A DNA stretch of 64,000 nt from CAZNLH01 sp964573995. Lineage in GTDB: Bacteria; Gemmatimonadota; CAZMKB01; CAZNLH01. How positions within the stretch are numbered: position 1 is the first letter of the stretch; each line of letters opens with the position of its first letter. Positions 47,670 through 58,200 of the stretch are shown here, one piece after another. The stretch lies in the NCBI GenBank assembly GCA_964573995.1, contig CAZNLH010000010.1, forward strand, positions 16,203-80,202, given 5' to 3'. The notes under the pieces were generated by a model that saw only the letters and a list, made by a program, of their open reading frames with translations, was not told where the DNA came from and did not search any database. The translations under genes and the position numbers were made by a program.

Positions 47670-49766
47670 CTACCTGGCTACACTCCGACTGTAAGGCGCT
47701 CGATGTGAGACCTCCTCCGACCTGTCTCTCTCAACCTTGTTGTAATGGGAGAACTCCATGGTATACACCGCCCTCCCCTGGGTTATAGACCTCAGTACCG
47801 TTGCATAACCGAACATCTCTGCAAGCGGAACGGAGACAGCAACTACCTGGGCATCAGGCCTCGGTATGATACCACCCACCTTTCCCCGTCTGCTATTTAT
47901 ATCCCCCAGGACCTCGCCGAGATATTCGGGCGGTACCACGATCTCGACCTTCATGATCGGTTCCAGGAGCACAGGTCTAGCCTTCTGGACGGCGTCCTTG
48001 AGCGCTATCGACCCTGCAACCCGGAAAGCCATCTCCGAAGAGTCCACCTCATGATAACTTCCATCGACCAGATCTATCAATATATCAACAAGGGGGTAAC
48101 CTTCCAAGACGCCGTTAGCAGCGCCATCCCTCAAACCCTTTATCGCCGCCGATATAAATTCCCTGGGGATCGCCCCCCCCCTTATGTGCTCCTCGATAAT
48201 TACTCCCTTGCCCCTCTCCAGGGGGGAGACCTTTATTTTAACACAGCCATATTGTCCCTTACCCCCCGTCTGCTTTACGTACTTCCCTTCCCCGGAAACT
48301 GCGTCCTGGATAGTCTCCCTGTAAGAGACCTGGGGTTTGCCGATATTTGCATGGACGTTGAATTCCCTCAACATCCTGTCCACTATGACTTCCAGGTGGA
48401 GTTCTCCCATTCCGGAGATTATCGTCTGGCTCGTTTCAGGGTCGATCTTGACCTGGAACGTCGGATCTTCAATGGCGAGTTTGCCGAGGGCCACTGATAA
48501 CTTTTCTTCGTCCGCCCTCGTTTTGGGTTCAATCGCGACCGAAATGACAGGATCAGGGAAGTGCATCGCCTCAAGGATTATCGGGTCCTTCGGATCACAG
48601 AGGGTATCTCCCGTTCGCGAATGCTTCAAGCCGACGACCGCAACAATATCCCCGGAATAAACGGCCTCCCTCTCCTCTCTCTTATTTGCGTGCATCTGTA
48701 AGATACGGCTAACCCTTTCTATCTTCCGAATTCGAGAATTCAGCACCGATGATCCCGCCTTCAGGCATCCCGAATATACCCGCAGGAAGGTCAATTTCCC
48801 GACGTAGGCGTCGCTCATGATCTTGAAGACCAGTGCCGATAAGGGATCATCATCATCCGGTTTTCTCTCGATTACTTCGTATCCTTCCGACTGATGGCCG
48901 GTGACCGGCGGGATGTCAAGCGGTGAAGGGAGATACCGGATTACGGCGTCAAGCAGGGGTTGTATCCCGGTATTCCTGAACGCGGAACCACACAGGACCG
49001 GCACCACTTCGACCTTTATCGTGGCCTTCCTCAGCGCCCTGAAAATGTCTTCCGAAGTCAAATCCCCTGTATCCAGGTATCTCTCGAGCGCAACGTCGTC
49101 GTACTCTGCAACGGCCTCCATCAACTCATTTCGCATCTGCAATGCCGTCTCTCGAAGATCATTCGGGACCTCCACCTCCTCGAAGGTCTCCCCGTTCGTC
49201 TCCTGATGATAAATCAAGGCTCGATTCTCGATGAGGTCCACGATCCCTGTAAAGAGATCGCCGGCCCCCATGGGAACCTGGACCGGCAACGCCTTTGCCC
49301 CCAAACGGTCACGGATCATCTGGACGGCCCTAAAAAAATCGGCTCCGGTCCGATCCATCTTGTTGATGAATGCTATACGCGGAACACCGTACCTGTCCGC
49401 CTGGCGCCATACGGTCTCGGACTGCGGTTCCACACCACCCACGGAACAGAACACGGCGATCGCACCGTCAAGGACCCTCAACGACCTCTCCACCTCCACG
49501 GTGAAATCCACGTGCCCTGGAGTATCGATGATGTTAATACGATTGCCCTTCCAGTAGCAAGTAGTAGCCGCGGACGTTATGGTGATACCTCTCTCCTTCT
49601 CCTGCTCCATCCAATCCATGGTTGCGGCGCCGTCATGCACTTCGCCCATCTTGTGTACCTTGTGGGTATAGAAGAGAATCCTCTCGGTAGTAGTCGTCTT
49701 GCCGGCGTCGATGTGCGCCATGAAGCCGATATTTCTAATTTTGTTCAGTTCGATCATCCTGGGCAT
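47670..49766 (-). CDS. fusA: Elongation factor G
   Basis: EF-G catalyses translocation and, with RRF, ribosome recycling. The 698-residue protein has G1 AHIDAGKTTTTERIL, G2/G3 ERGITITSAATTC and DTPGHVDFTVEVERSLRVLDGAI, G4 NKMDRTGADF, and domains II-V with GMGELHLEVIVDRMLREF and PRPDAQVVAVSVPLAEMFGYA. A hydrophilic C-terminal tail of about 20 residues follows. Start ATG 49766, with an in-frame ATG three codons later. Codon use is ordinary for the window, unlike the neighbouring tuf. Confidence 0.97.
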   Translation of the reverse strand: MPRMIELNKIRNIGFMAHIDAGKTTTTERILFYTHKVHKMGEVHDGAATMDWMEQEKERGITITSAATTCYWKGNRINIIDTPGHVDFTVEVERSLRVLDGAIAVFCSVGGVEPQSETVWRQADRYGVPRIAFINKMDRTGADFFRAVQMIRDRLGAKALPVQVPMGAGDLFTGIVDLIENRALIYHQETNGETFEEVEVPNDLRETALQMRNELMEAVAEYDDVALERYLDTGDLTSEDIFRALRKATIKVEVVPVLCGSAFRNTGIQPLLDAVIRYLPSPLDIPPVTGHQSEGYEVIERKPDDDDPLSALVFKIMSDAYVGKLTFLRVYSGCLKAGSSVLNSRIRKIERVSRILQMHANKREEREAVYSGDIVAVVGLKHSRTGDTLCDPKDPIILEAMHFPDPVISVAIEPKTRADEEKLSVALGKLAIEDPTFQVKIDPETSQTIISGMGELHLEVIVDRMLREFNVHANIGKPQVSYRETIQDAVSGEGKYVKQTGGKGQYGCVKIKVSPLERGKGVIIEEHIRGGAIPREFISAAIKGLRDGAANGVLEGYPLVDILIDLVDGSYHEVDSSEMAFRVAGSIALKDAVQKARPVLLEPIMKVEIVVPPEYLGEVLGDINSRRGKVGGIIPRPDAQVVAVSVPLAEMFGYATVLRSITQGRAVYTMEFSHYNKVERDRSEEVSHRAPYSRSVAR

Positions 49767-49810
49767 AATAAAGATCTCTGGTGTCTCGTCACCTCATTGA
49801 TTGCATAAAC

Positions 49811-50281
49811 TCACCATCTATAGTGGGCAAATGCCTTGTTGGCCTCGGCCATTCGATGGGTATCCTCGCGCTTCTTAATAGTACTCCCCTCACTCCTCGA
49901 CGCATCCAGCAATTCGTAAGCAAGCCTCTCCTGCATTGTCTTTTCGTTTCTCTGCTGTGCGAAATGGATCAGCCAGCGTATGGCAAGTGCCATACTCCGG
50001 TTCTGTCTGACATCAATGGGGACCTGGTAGGTGGCACCTCCAACCCTCCTTGATTTGACTTCGAGGAGTGGCCTTGCGTTGGAGAGGGCCTGTTCGAAGA
50101 CAACCATCGCCGGCTGTCCGGACTTCTCCTCCAGGATATCCATTGCGCCATAAAAAATCTTTTCCGCAATCGTCTTCTTCCCACACTTCATCAGGGAGTT
50201 TATAAACTTGCTTACCAGGATACTCTGGTATTTCGGATCGCCATCAACGCCCCTGACTCCGGGGGATTTTCTCCGCGGCAT
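49811..50281 (-). CDS. rpsG: 30S ribosomal protein S7
   Basis: S7 (uS7) nucleates the 30S head and, in E. coli, represses the str operon. The 156-residue protein has MPRRKSPGVRGVDGDPKYQS, KKTIAEKIFYGAMDI, VKSRRVGGATYQVPIDVRQNR, WLIHFAQQRNEKTMQERLAYELLDA and the KREDTHRMAEANKAFAHYRW end. GGAGG lies five bases before the ATG. Confidence 0.97.
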   Translation of the reverse strand: MPRRKSPGVRGVDGDPKYQSILVSKFINSLMKCGKKTIAEKIFYGAMDILEEKSGQPAMVVFEQALSNARPLLEVKSRRVGGATYQVPIDVRQNRSMALAIRWLIHFAQQRNEKTMQERLAYELLDASRSEGSTIKKREDTHRMAEANKAFAHYRW

Positions 50282-50323
50282 GATTCCTCCTCAATCAACC
50301 AAGATAGAAATTCACATTGATAC

Positions 50324-50692
50324 TCAGCTCTTCTTGGTTCCATACTTCGAACGGCTCCTCTTCCTCCCCTCGACGCCACCCGTGTCCAACGTCCCCCTGA
50401 CAATATGGTACCTTACGCCGGGGAGGTCCTTTACCCTTCCACCCCGAATCAAGACGATAGAGTGTTCCTGAAGGTTGTGACCCTCTCCCGGGATATAGGC
50501 CGTCACCTCGTATCCATTTGTCAACCTGATCCTCGCAACTTTCCTCAGCGCTGAATTCGGCTTTTTCGGGGTCGTTGTGTAGACGCGGGTGCATACCCCA
50601 CGTTTCTGAGGACACCTACCGAGGGCCGGAGAGGATGTCTTTTTTACAACCTTCTTTCGCCCCTTTCTAACGAGTTGGTTTATGGTCGGCAA
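50324..50692 (-). CDS. rpsL: 30S ribosomal protein S12
   Basis: S12 (uS12) controls decoding accuracy. The 122-residue protein has PTINQLVRKGRKK, RCPQKRGVCTRVYTTTPKKPNSALRKVARIRL and the GGRVKDLPGVRYHIVRG loop. Both classic streptomycin-resistance positions (Lys in PKKPNS and in RVKDLPG) are wild type. The start is TTG at 50692, with GGAGGT seven bases upstream. It opens the str operon, 94 bases after rpoC. Confidence 0.97.
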   Translation of the reverse strand: MPTINQLVRKGRKKVVKKTSSPALGRCPQKRGVCTRVYTTTPKKPNSALRKVARIRLTNGYEVTAYIPGEGHNLQEHSIVLIRGGRVKDLPGVRYHIVRGTLDTGGVEGRKRSRSKYGTKKS

Positions 50693-50786
50693 CGCTCACA
50701 CCTCCTGTGGTATCTCGATCGATTTCCATCACTCGATTGCCGACGGCCTTTAGCCGCCGGATGAAAGGAATCCCGTAAGAACGCAT

Positions 50787-53700
50787 TCAGGCGATTACCC
50801 CCTTCGACTCGACACCCGTCTTTGCTCCGGGTTGATCAAGCAAGTTCGCACCCGTGCTTTCACTGTCGCCAGCGTCTTCTTCCGCTTCGTCCTCGTGAAT
50901 AAACCGGACATCCTTTATCTTGAGGGACCCCGTACCCGCCGGTATGAGATGGCCTATGATGATATTCTCCTTCAGGCCGAGAAGGTTGTCTCTTGTCCCC
51001 CTGACTGCGGCCTCGGTCAACACCCGCGTCGTTTCCTGAAACGAGGCGGCGGAGATAAAACTCTCCGTTGTCAGCGAGGCCTTGGTGATCCCGAGCAGGA
51101 GGGGCTCCGCCTTCGCCCTCGCACCCCCGGTTTGTATGATCTTCTCGTTCTCTTCCTGAAAGACTGTCTTGTCGACATGTTCGTCCTCAAGGAAACTCGT
51201 ATCCCCGGAATCGGTAATCTTGACCTTTTGAAGCATCTGTCGAACGATTACCCCGATATGCTTATCGTGAATCCTTACCCCTTGTAACCTGTATACCGCC
51301 TGGATCTCGTTCATGAGATATTCCTGAACCTCGTTGGTTCCCTTAACCTTCAGGATATCATGGGGATTAACAGGCCCCTCCGAGAGGCGGTCTCCCGCTT
51401 TGACTACATCTCCCTCGTGGACCAGGAGGTGCTTTCCATGGGGGATTAGATATTCACGAGGTTCACCCTTCTCCGGCTCCACAATCATCTGCTGGTTGCC
51501 GCGTACTATCTCGCCGAACTTGACCCTGCCATCTATCTCCGTGATAACAGCGGGATCCTTGGGCCGCCTCGCCTCGAATAATTCCGCCACGCGTGGTAAA
51601 CCGCCCGTGATGTCACGAGTCTTGTATATCTCCCTCGACAATTTGACCAAGACCTCGCCCGGATTCACCCTCTGCCCATCCTGGACCATGAGGTGCGCAC
51701 CGGTCGGGATGGCGTAATCCCGTATTTTCTTCCCATGCCCGTCGAGTATCCGGATGTGAGGGTGATAGGCCTTCTCGCGGTCTTCAATGATTACCTTTAC
51801 CTTGTGACCCTCTTTGTCCGGCTCCTCCCGCATGGTAACCTCTTCAATGATATCGACGAACTTTACACGGCCACCCTTATCGGTCAAGATAGGTGTAGAA
51901 TAAGGATCCCACCGGAACAGGATCGTCGAATCTTTTCCTACCCAGAAGAGGAGCCTGCCGGCCTTCACGTTCTCACCATCTTCCACGAGGATGTGGGCCC
52001 CCTTAGGAAGCGCATAGTCCCGAATCGTCCGCCGGTTCCTGCCGAGTATTCGAATCACCGGGTTACGTATCTTCTTCTTCCCACCCGCCTCCTCCACCAA
52101 CTCCCTCGCCCCCTTGGTGATCACCATCACCTTCTTCCCGTCGTCCACAACCACCTTCATGTTTAGGCCTTCCTCGATATCGACGAACTTCACCTTGCCG
52201 CCTTTTTCAACCCTGTTGTTGAAGAGACAGTCATCCAGTTCCGCTCCATATGGAACCATCAACTTGCGCACCCTCTTATCCACGCCCTTCAGGTGAATAC
52301 GTCCCTCTTTCCCCGTGACGATCTTTATTGTGACCTTCTTCCCCTTTGCCCCCTCATTTTCAACCAGGACCTCCCTGTCGACATACTGGATGTTATGCAG
52401 TGTGGCCTCCCCTGTGACCAGGGCGGTTTTCTCGCTCTGTGCGGCAATCCTGCCCGCCGTCCCCCCTATATGAAACGTCCTGAGGGTGAGCTGAGTACCA
52501 GGTTCCCCGATCGACTGGGCCGCAATAATCCCGACCGCCTCACCCATATCCACTGGTTTCAAGGTGGCGAGATTCCTACCGTAACACTTCCTGCACAGTC
52601 CTCGTTTGGCTTCACATGTTAGGACCGACCGTATTTGCACCCTTTCCACGCCGTTTTCTTCCGCAAGGCTCGCAGACTCCAAGGTAATTTCCTCGCCGGC
52701 CTTTATGATGACCTCGTTACTCATCGGATCCTTGACATCATCAAGGGCTACGCTCCCCACGATCCGGTCTCTCAAGGGCTCGATAATATCCTCTCCCTCC
52801 TTGAGGGGACCGACATCCTGGCCCCTCACGGTTCCACAATCGTCCATGGTGATGGTCACGTCCTGGGTTACATCGACGAGCCTACGCGTAAGGTACCCAG
52901 CGTCTGCAGTCTTGAGGGCGGTATCCGCCAAACCCTTCCGAGCGCCGTGGGTGGATATGAAATATTCAAGCACGGAGAGTCCTTCACGGAAGTTCGATTT
53001 TATTGGAGATTCGATGATTTCTCCCACCTGGCCGGTGATCTTTTTCTGCGGCTTTGCCATGAGCCCTCGCATTCCCGCCAATTGCCGCACCTGGTCCCGG
53101 CTTCCCCGCGCACCTGAATCGATCATCATCCAGAGTGGATTGAAGCCGTTCTGGGAAGATTCCAGTTCTTCAAAGGTCTGGTTCGCAATATCGGAAGTGG
53201 CGTGTGTCCACGTGTCGATCACCCGGTTGTATCTCTCGCCATCTGTGATAACCTTGTCATGATATTGCTTGGAGATCTTCTCCACCTCTTTACTCGTCTC
53301 CCGAAGGTTCTCCTCCTTCTTGCTCGGGATGACCAGGTCATCGATACCCACAGAGGCCCCGGAGTTGGTGGCGTATTCGAAGCCCAGATCCTTCAGTCTA
53401 TCGAGAAATTCCACCGTGGTCCCTGAACCCTTCTTCCTGAAGATTTCGAAGACCAAGTTCTCAAGGGTTCCTTTTCTCATCAGGTCGTTGACGAATCCCA
53501 TTTCTTTCGGCACGATCTGGTTGAATATGATCCGTCCCGGGGTGGTCTTGATTATTTTCCCATCTATCCTGACCCTGACAGGTGAGTGGAGCTCGATGTA
53601 CCCGTTATGATGGGCCAGCATCACCTCTTCACCCGAGAGGAACACCTTGCCGTTCCCCTCACTCGCCATCGGTCTCTCCTTTGTCAGGAAGTAACAGCCC

Positions 53701-55220
53701 ATGATAATGTCCTGAGTGGGAGCGGTTACAGGCCTGCCGTTGGCGGGAAGGAGGATATTATTGGTCGATATCATCAATACCCTGGCCTCGAGTTGGGCCT
53801 CGAAAGATAGTGGAAGATGAACCGCCATCTGATCGCCATCAAAATCTGCATTGAACGCCGTGCATACCAGCGGATGGATTCGAATCGCCTTCCCCTCCAC
53901 GAGGATCGGCTCGAATGCCTGGATACCGAGCCTGTGTAACGTCGGCGCCCGGTTGAGAAGAACGGGGTGGTCCTTGATAATCTCCTCCAGGATTTCCCAG
54001 ACCTCCGGGCTCTCCTTTTCAACCACCTTCTTCGCACTCTTGACCGTCTGAACGTATCCCTTTTCCTCGAGTTTCCGAATGATGAAAGGCTTAAAGAGCT
54101 CGAGCGCCATCACCTTAGGAATTCCACATTGATGTAACTTCAGTTCCGGACCAACCACTATGACGGAACGGCCCGAATAATCCACGCGTTTTCCGAGGAG
54201 GTTCTGACGAAATCTCCCCTGTTTGCCCTTTAACATATCGCTCAATGACTTCAAGGGCCTCTTTCCCCTCCCCCGCACAGCCTTCGCCCGCCTACCGTTG
54301 TCGAATAGGGCATCAACAGCCTCCTGGAGCATCCGCCTTTCATTGCGCAATATGACCTCTGGGGCCTTCATCTCCATAAGTTTCTTGAGGCGATTGTTCC
54401 GGTTTATGACCCTCCGGTACAGGTCATTCAGGTCGGATGTCGCGAACCGTCCTCCCTCCAATGGTACCAACGGCCTGAGATCAGGAGGAATCACGGGAAT
54501 AACGTCGATAATCATCCACTCCGGCTTGTTATCGGACTGGCGAAAGGCCTCGACCACCCTGAGTTTCTTGAGGAGACTCTTCTTCTTGTGCTGCGAGGTC
54601 TCGCTCTTGAGACGCACCCGGAGATCCCGGGACATGTCCTCGATGTCTATGTCATGGAGCATCTTCTTGATGGCCTCGGCGCCGGTCATCGCCACGAAAC
54701 CTTCCGGCTCTTCCATCATGACTTCAGTGTATTCCTCCACCGATATCAAACTCTTGGGCTTGTAACTGGTGGTCCCGGGTTCAAGGACGATATAACTCGC
54801 GTAATAGAGGACCTTCTCCAGGTCGGTAATGGTCATGTCGAGGAGGTTCCCCATCCTGCTCGGGAGGCTCTTGAAGAACCATATGTGCGCCACCGGAACG
54901 GCCAGGGTGATGTGACCCATCCTCTCACGCCTGACACGTGAAAGTGTCACCTCGACCTTGCAGTGTTTGCATACTACACCGCGGTAGCGAATTCGCTTAT
55001 ACCTACCACAGTGGCACTCCCAATCCTTCACTGGGCCGAAGATCCTCTCACAGAACAGGCCGTCCTTTTCCGGCTTGAACGAGCGGTAATTGATGGTCTC
55101 TGGCTTGGTTACTTCGCCCCTTGACCATTCCCTGATCTGCTCAGGCGAGGCTATCCCGATCTGGATATAATCAAAGTCCGTCGGCTTTATTTCGTTTGAA
55201 GAATCCCTGAAATCAGCCAT
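50787..55220 (-). CDS. rpoC: RNA polymerase subunit beta-prime
   Basis: Beta-prime forms half of the polymerase claw. It has the N-terminal zinc site around CHCGRYKRIRYRGVVCKHC, the lid and rudder region, KPFIIRKLEEKG, the catalytic NADFDGD, LASQSFTEPGTQLT-type AAQSIGEPGTQLTLRTFH, and the second zinc site CEAKRGLCRKCYGR. An extended jaw with repeated barrel-sandwich units (GAHILVEDGENVKAG, GAHLMVQDGQRVNPG, GKHLLVHEGDVVKAGD) lies near residues 1080-1300. I start at ATG 55220 (MADFRDSSNE) with AAGGGG eight bases upstream. An in-frame ATG at 55286 overlapping the rpoB end would add 22 residues. Confidence 0.96.
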   Translation of the reverse strand: MADFRDSSNEIKPTDFDYIQIGIASPEQIREWSRGEVTKPETINYRSFKPEKDGLFCERIFGPVKDWECHCGRYKRIRYRGVVCKHCKVEVTLSRVRRERMGHITLAVPVAHIWFFKSLPSRMGNLLDMTITDLEKVLYYASYIVLEPGTTSYKPKSLISVEEYTEVMMEEPEGFVAMTGAEAIKKMLHDIDIEDMSRDLRVRLKSETSQHKKKSLLKKLRVVEAFRQSDNKPEWMIIDVIPVIPPDLRPLVPLEGGRFATSDLNDLYRRVINRNNRLKKLMEMKAPEVILRNERRMLQEAVDALFDNGRRAKAVRGRGKRPLKSLSDMLKGKQGRFRQNLLGKRVDYSGRSVIVVGPELKLHQCGIPKVMALELFKPFIIRKLEEKGYVQTVKSAKKVVEKESPEVWEILEEIIKDHPVLLNRAPTLHRLGIQAFEPILVEGKAIRIHPLVCTAFNADFDGDQMAVHLPLSFEAQLEARVLMISTNNILLPANGRPVTAPTQDIIMGCYFLTKERPMASEGNGKVFLSGEEVMLAHHNGYIELHSPVRVRIDGKIIKTTPGRIIFNQIVPKEMGFVNDLMRKGTLENLVFEIFRKKGSGTTVEFLDRLKDLGFEYATNSGASVGIDDLVIPSKKEENLRETSKEVEKISKQYHDKVITDGERYNRVIDTWTHATSDIANQTFEELESSQNGFNPLWMMIDSGARGSRDQVRQLAGMRGLMAKPQKKITGQVGEIIESPIKSNFREGLSVLEYFISTHGARKGLADTALKTADAGYLTRRLVDVTQDVTITMDDCGTVRGQDVGPLKEGEDIIEPLRDRIVGSVALDDVKDPMSNEVIIKAGEEITLESASLAEENGVERVQIRSVLTCEAKRGLCRKCYGRNLATLKPVDMGEAVGIIAAQSIGEPGTQLTLRTFHIGGTAGRIAAQSEKTALVTGEATLHNIQYVDREVLVENEGAKGKKVTIKIVTGKEGRIHLKGVDKRVRKLMVPYGAELDDCLFNNRVEKGGKVKFVDIEEGLNMKVVVDDGKKVMVITKGARELVEEAGGKKKIRNPVIRILGRNRRTIRDYALPKGAHILVEDGENVKAGRLLFWVGKDSTILFRWDPYSTPILTDKGGRVKFVDIIEEVTMREEPDKEGHKVKVIIEDREKAYHPHIRILDGHGKKIRDYAIPTGAHLMVQDGQRVNPGEVLVKLSREIYKTRDITGGLPRVAELFEARRPKDPAVITEIDGRVKFGEIVRGNQQMIVEPEKGEPREYLIPHGKHLLVHEGDVVKAGDRLSEGPVNPHDILKVKGTNEVQEYLMNEIQAVYRLQGVRIHDKHIGVIVRQMLQKVKITDSGDTSFLEDEHVDKTVFQEENEKIIQTGGARAKAEPLLLGITKASLTTESFISAASFQETTRVLTEAAVRGTRDNLLGLKENIIIGHLIPAGTGSLKIKDVRFIHEDEAEEDAGDSESTGANLLDQPGAKTGVESKGVIA

Positions 55221-55272
55221 TCTTCCGACCCCTTCTCTGGAAAACGATGAACGGTTCCCCGCGGTCTTGAAT

Positions 55273-58200
55273 TCATTTAGTATCATTGTCTTTCCCGAGT
55301 TTTACACTTAGACCAAGGCTCTGGAGCTCACGTCTCAGGACATTGAACGATTCCGGGACTCCCGGATCCGGCAGGTTCTCCCCCTTGACGATGGCTTCAT
55401 AGACCTTTGAACGTCCCGGCACGTCATCGGACTTAACGGTCAAGATCTCCTGTAGGGTGTGGGCGGCGCCGTACGCCTCCAAGGCCCATACCTCCATCTC
55501 ACCAAAGCGTTGCCCCCCGAACTGCGCCTTTCCCGCCAGGGGTTGTTGGGTCACGAGTGAATAAGGACCGATTGAACGGGCATGGATCTTGTCCTCGACC
55601 AGGTGAAACAGTTTCATCATGTATATATACCCGATCGTCACCTTCTGCATGAAGGGTTCACCCGTTCTTCCATTATAGACGACCTCCTTACCATCAACGG
55701 GGAGCCCGGCCAACCGGAGCTCCCTCTTTATCTCCTCCTCGCTTGCGCCGTTGAATACCGGCGTGATGGCCCTGAAACCCCTCTTCTCGGCGGCCCATCC
55801 AAGGTGCGTTTCGAGGATCTGGCCGACATTCATCCTCGACGGGACACCCAGCGGGTTCAGCACGATCTCCACCGGCGTTCCATCCGGAAGGTAGGGCATA
55901 TCCTCTTCAGGTACGATGTAGGCTACTATCCCCTTGTTCCCGTGCCTCCCGGCCATTTTGTCACCAACAGAAATTTTCCGCTTCTGCGCGATGAATACCT
56001 TTACGAGTTGTATCACGCCAGGGGCGAGTTCGTCGGGCTGTTTTATCTTGTTGATAGAGTTTTCCGCACTACTCTTGACATTATCTATCAAGTCCTGCGA
56101 TCGCTCCACGATGTTCCTTATAGCAGCGTTCTTATCATCGTTCATTACCTCGAACATGTTGAGGTCTATCGTGGATAGATCCAGTTCCTCAATAAGTTTC
56201 TTATTGAGTTTCGTCTTTGGCTTGATCGCATCCTTCCACGTCCGCTTGTCGACACAGTGCCGGATCATCTGGAAAGTGAGAAGAGACTTTATCGCACGGT
56301 CCCGCAGGTTCCTAATTCTGTCCAGCTCTCTCTTTTTCCAGGCCAAGACCTCGGCGATCTTGGCCTCTTTCTCCTCACGCGTCGGATCCTTTTCGTCATC
56401 CAGGCCGATCTTCCTCGAAAATACCTTCACATCGATCACTATGCCCTCGAGTCCAGGAGGGACCTTCAGTGACGAGTCCTTGACGTCTCCGGCCTTGTCT
56501 CCGAAGATCGCCTTGAGCAGTTTTTCTTCAGGAGACAGTTCAGTCTCCCCCTTGGGTGAAACCTTCCCCACAAGGATGTCGCCGGAGCGGATATATGCCC
56601 CGATCCGGATAATCCCCCTGCCGTCCAGGTTCTTCACAGCCTCCTCGCTCACATTGGGGACTTCGCGGGTTATCTCTTCCTGGCCGCGCTTGGTATCCCT
56701 GACCTGGGTCTCCAATTCCTGGATATGGATTGAAGTAAAGACGTCTTCCTTAACCATCTTTTCACTAATCACAATGGCGTCCTCAAAGTTATACCCGTAC
56801 CACGGCATGTAAGCCACCAGGACATTCCTGCCGAGTGCGAGTTCCCCCTGGTTGGTGGCGGCCCCGTCCGCAATGATATCGCCTTCTTTTACCTGATCTC
56901 CAGTCCTGGCGAGAGGACGCTGGTTTATCGATGTGTCCTGATTGGTCCTGTGAAATTTCTTGAGTTTGTAAGTATCATGATTGGACAATTCGAAGAGCGG
57001 GTCCTCTTCTTCCTCACCCTTTCCCGTCACCCTTACAACGATCCGGTCACCAGAGACCTTTTCGACGACACCATCCCTCTTACACACGACGACCGCTCCC
57101 GAATCCCTGGCGACCTTCTCCTCCAGGCCGGTCGCAACGATCGGCGCCTCGGGGTTGAGGAGTGGAACGGCCTGTCTTTGCATGTTGGAACCCATAAGCG
57201 CGCGGTTGGCATCATCATGGTTGAGGAAGGGGATCAAGGCTGCCGCCACGCTCACAAGTTGATCGGGAGCCACATCCATGTAATCGATATCCTTCGGCGC
57301 CACGAGTGGGAAGTCTCCCCGCTTGCGGCACAGGACCCAGGGATTCTTGAAGAAGCCCTTTTCATCGATCGGCGCGTTCGCCTGAGCGATGATATGCTTG
57401 TCCTCCTCATGTGCACTCAAGAATTCAATTTTATCCATTACCCTGCCGTTCTTTACAACCCTGTACGGCGTGACAATGAACCCCTTTTCATTTATCTTGG
57501 CGAAGGTCGTCAAAGAAGTAATCAAGCCGATATTCGGTCCCTCCGGGGTCTCAATCGGGCACATCCTGCCGTAATGGGAAAAATGAACGTCCCGGACCTC
57601 GAAACCTGCCCTCTCACGGGTCAACCCACCTGGACCAAGTGCACTCAGGCGACGCTTATGCGTCAACTCCGCCAGCGGATTGGTCTGGTCCATGAACTGC
57701 GAGAGTTGGCTGCTCCCGAAGAAGGTATTGATGACAGCCGCGACAGTTCGGGCGTTCACGAGGTCATCAAGGCTTGTCTTTTCCGGGTCCTGGAGACTCA
57801 TCCGCTCCTTGATCAACCTGGCCATTCGTGATAGTCCAAGACTTAGTTGGTTGGAGACCAATTCACCGACCGTCCTGACTCTTCGATTACCCAGGTGATC
57901 GATATCATCGATCAGCCCTTCTCCATCCCTGAGCGCGTTAAGATAGCGGATTATCTCGATAAAGTCTTTCTGTGTCAGTGTCGTTTTGCCTTCCGGGATA
58001 TCCAGTCCAAGTCGCGTATTTATCTTGTAACGCCCTACCAAACCGAGGTCATATCTCTTGGGATTGAAGAAGAGACGCTCTATCTGCTCCAGTGCGACAC
58101 GAAGGTTTGCGGGTTCACCCTGTCTGAGCAACTTGTAAATTTCCCTCAATGCCTTGTCCCAACTGCCGGTCATGTCCTTTGCGAGGGTATTGAAGATCAG

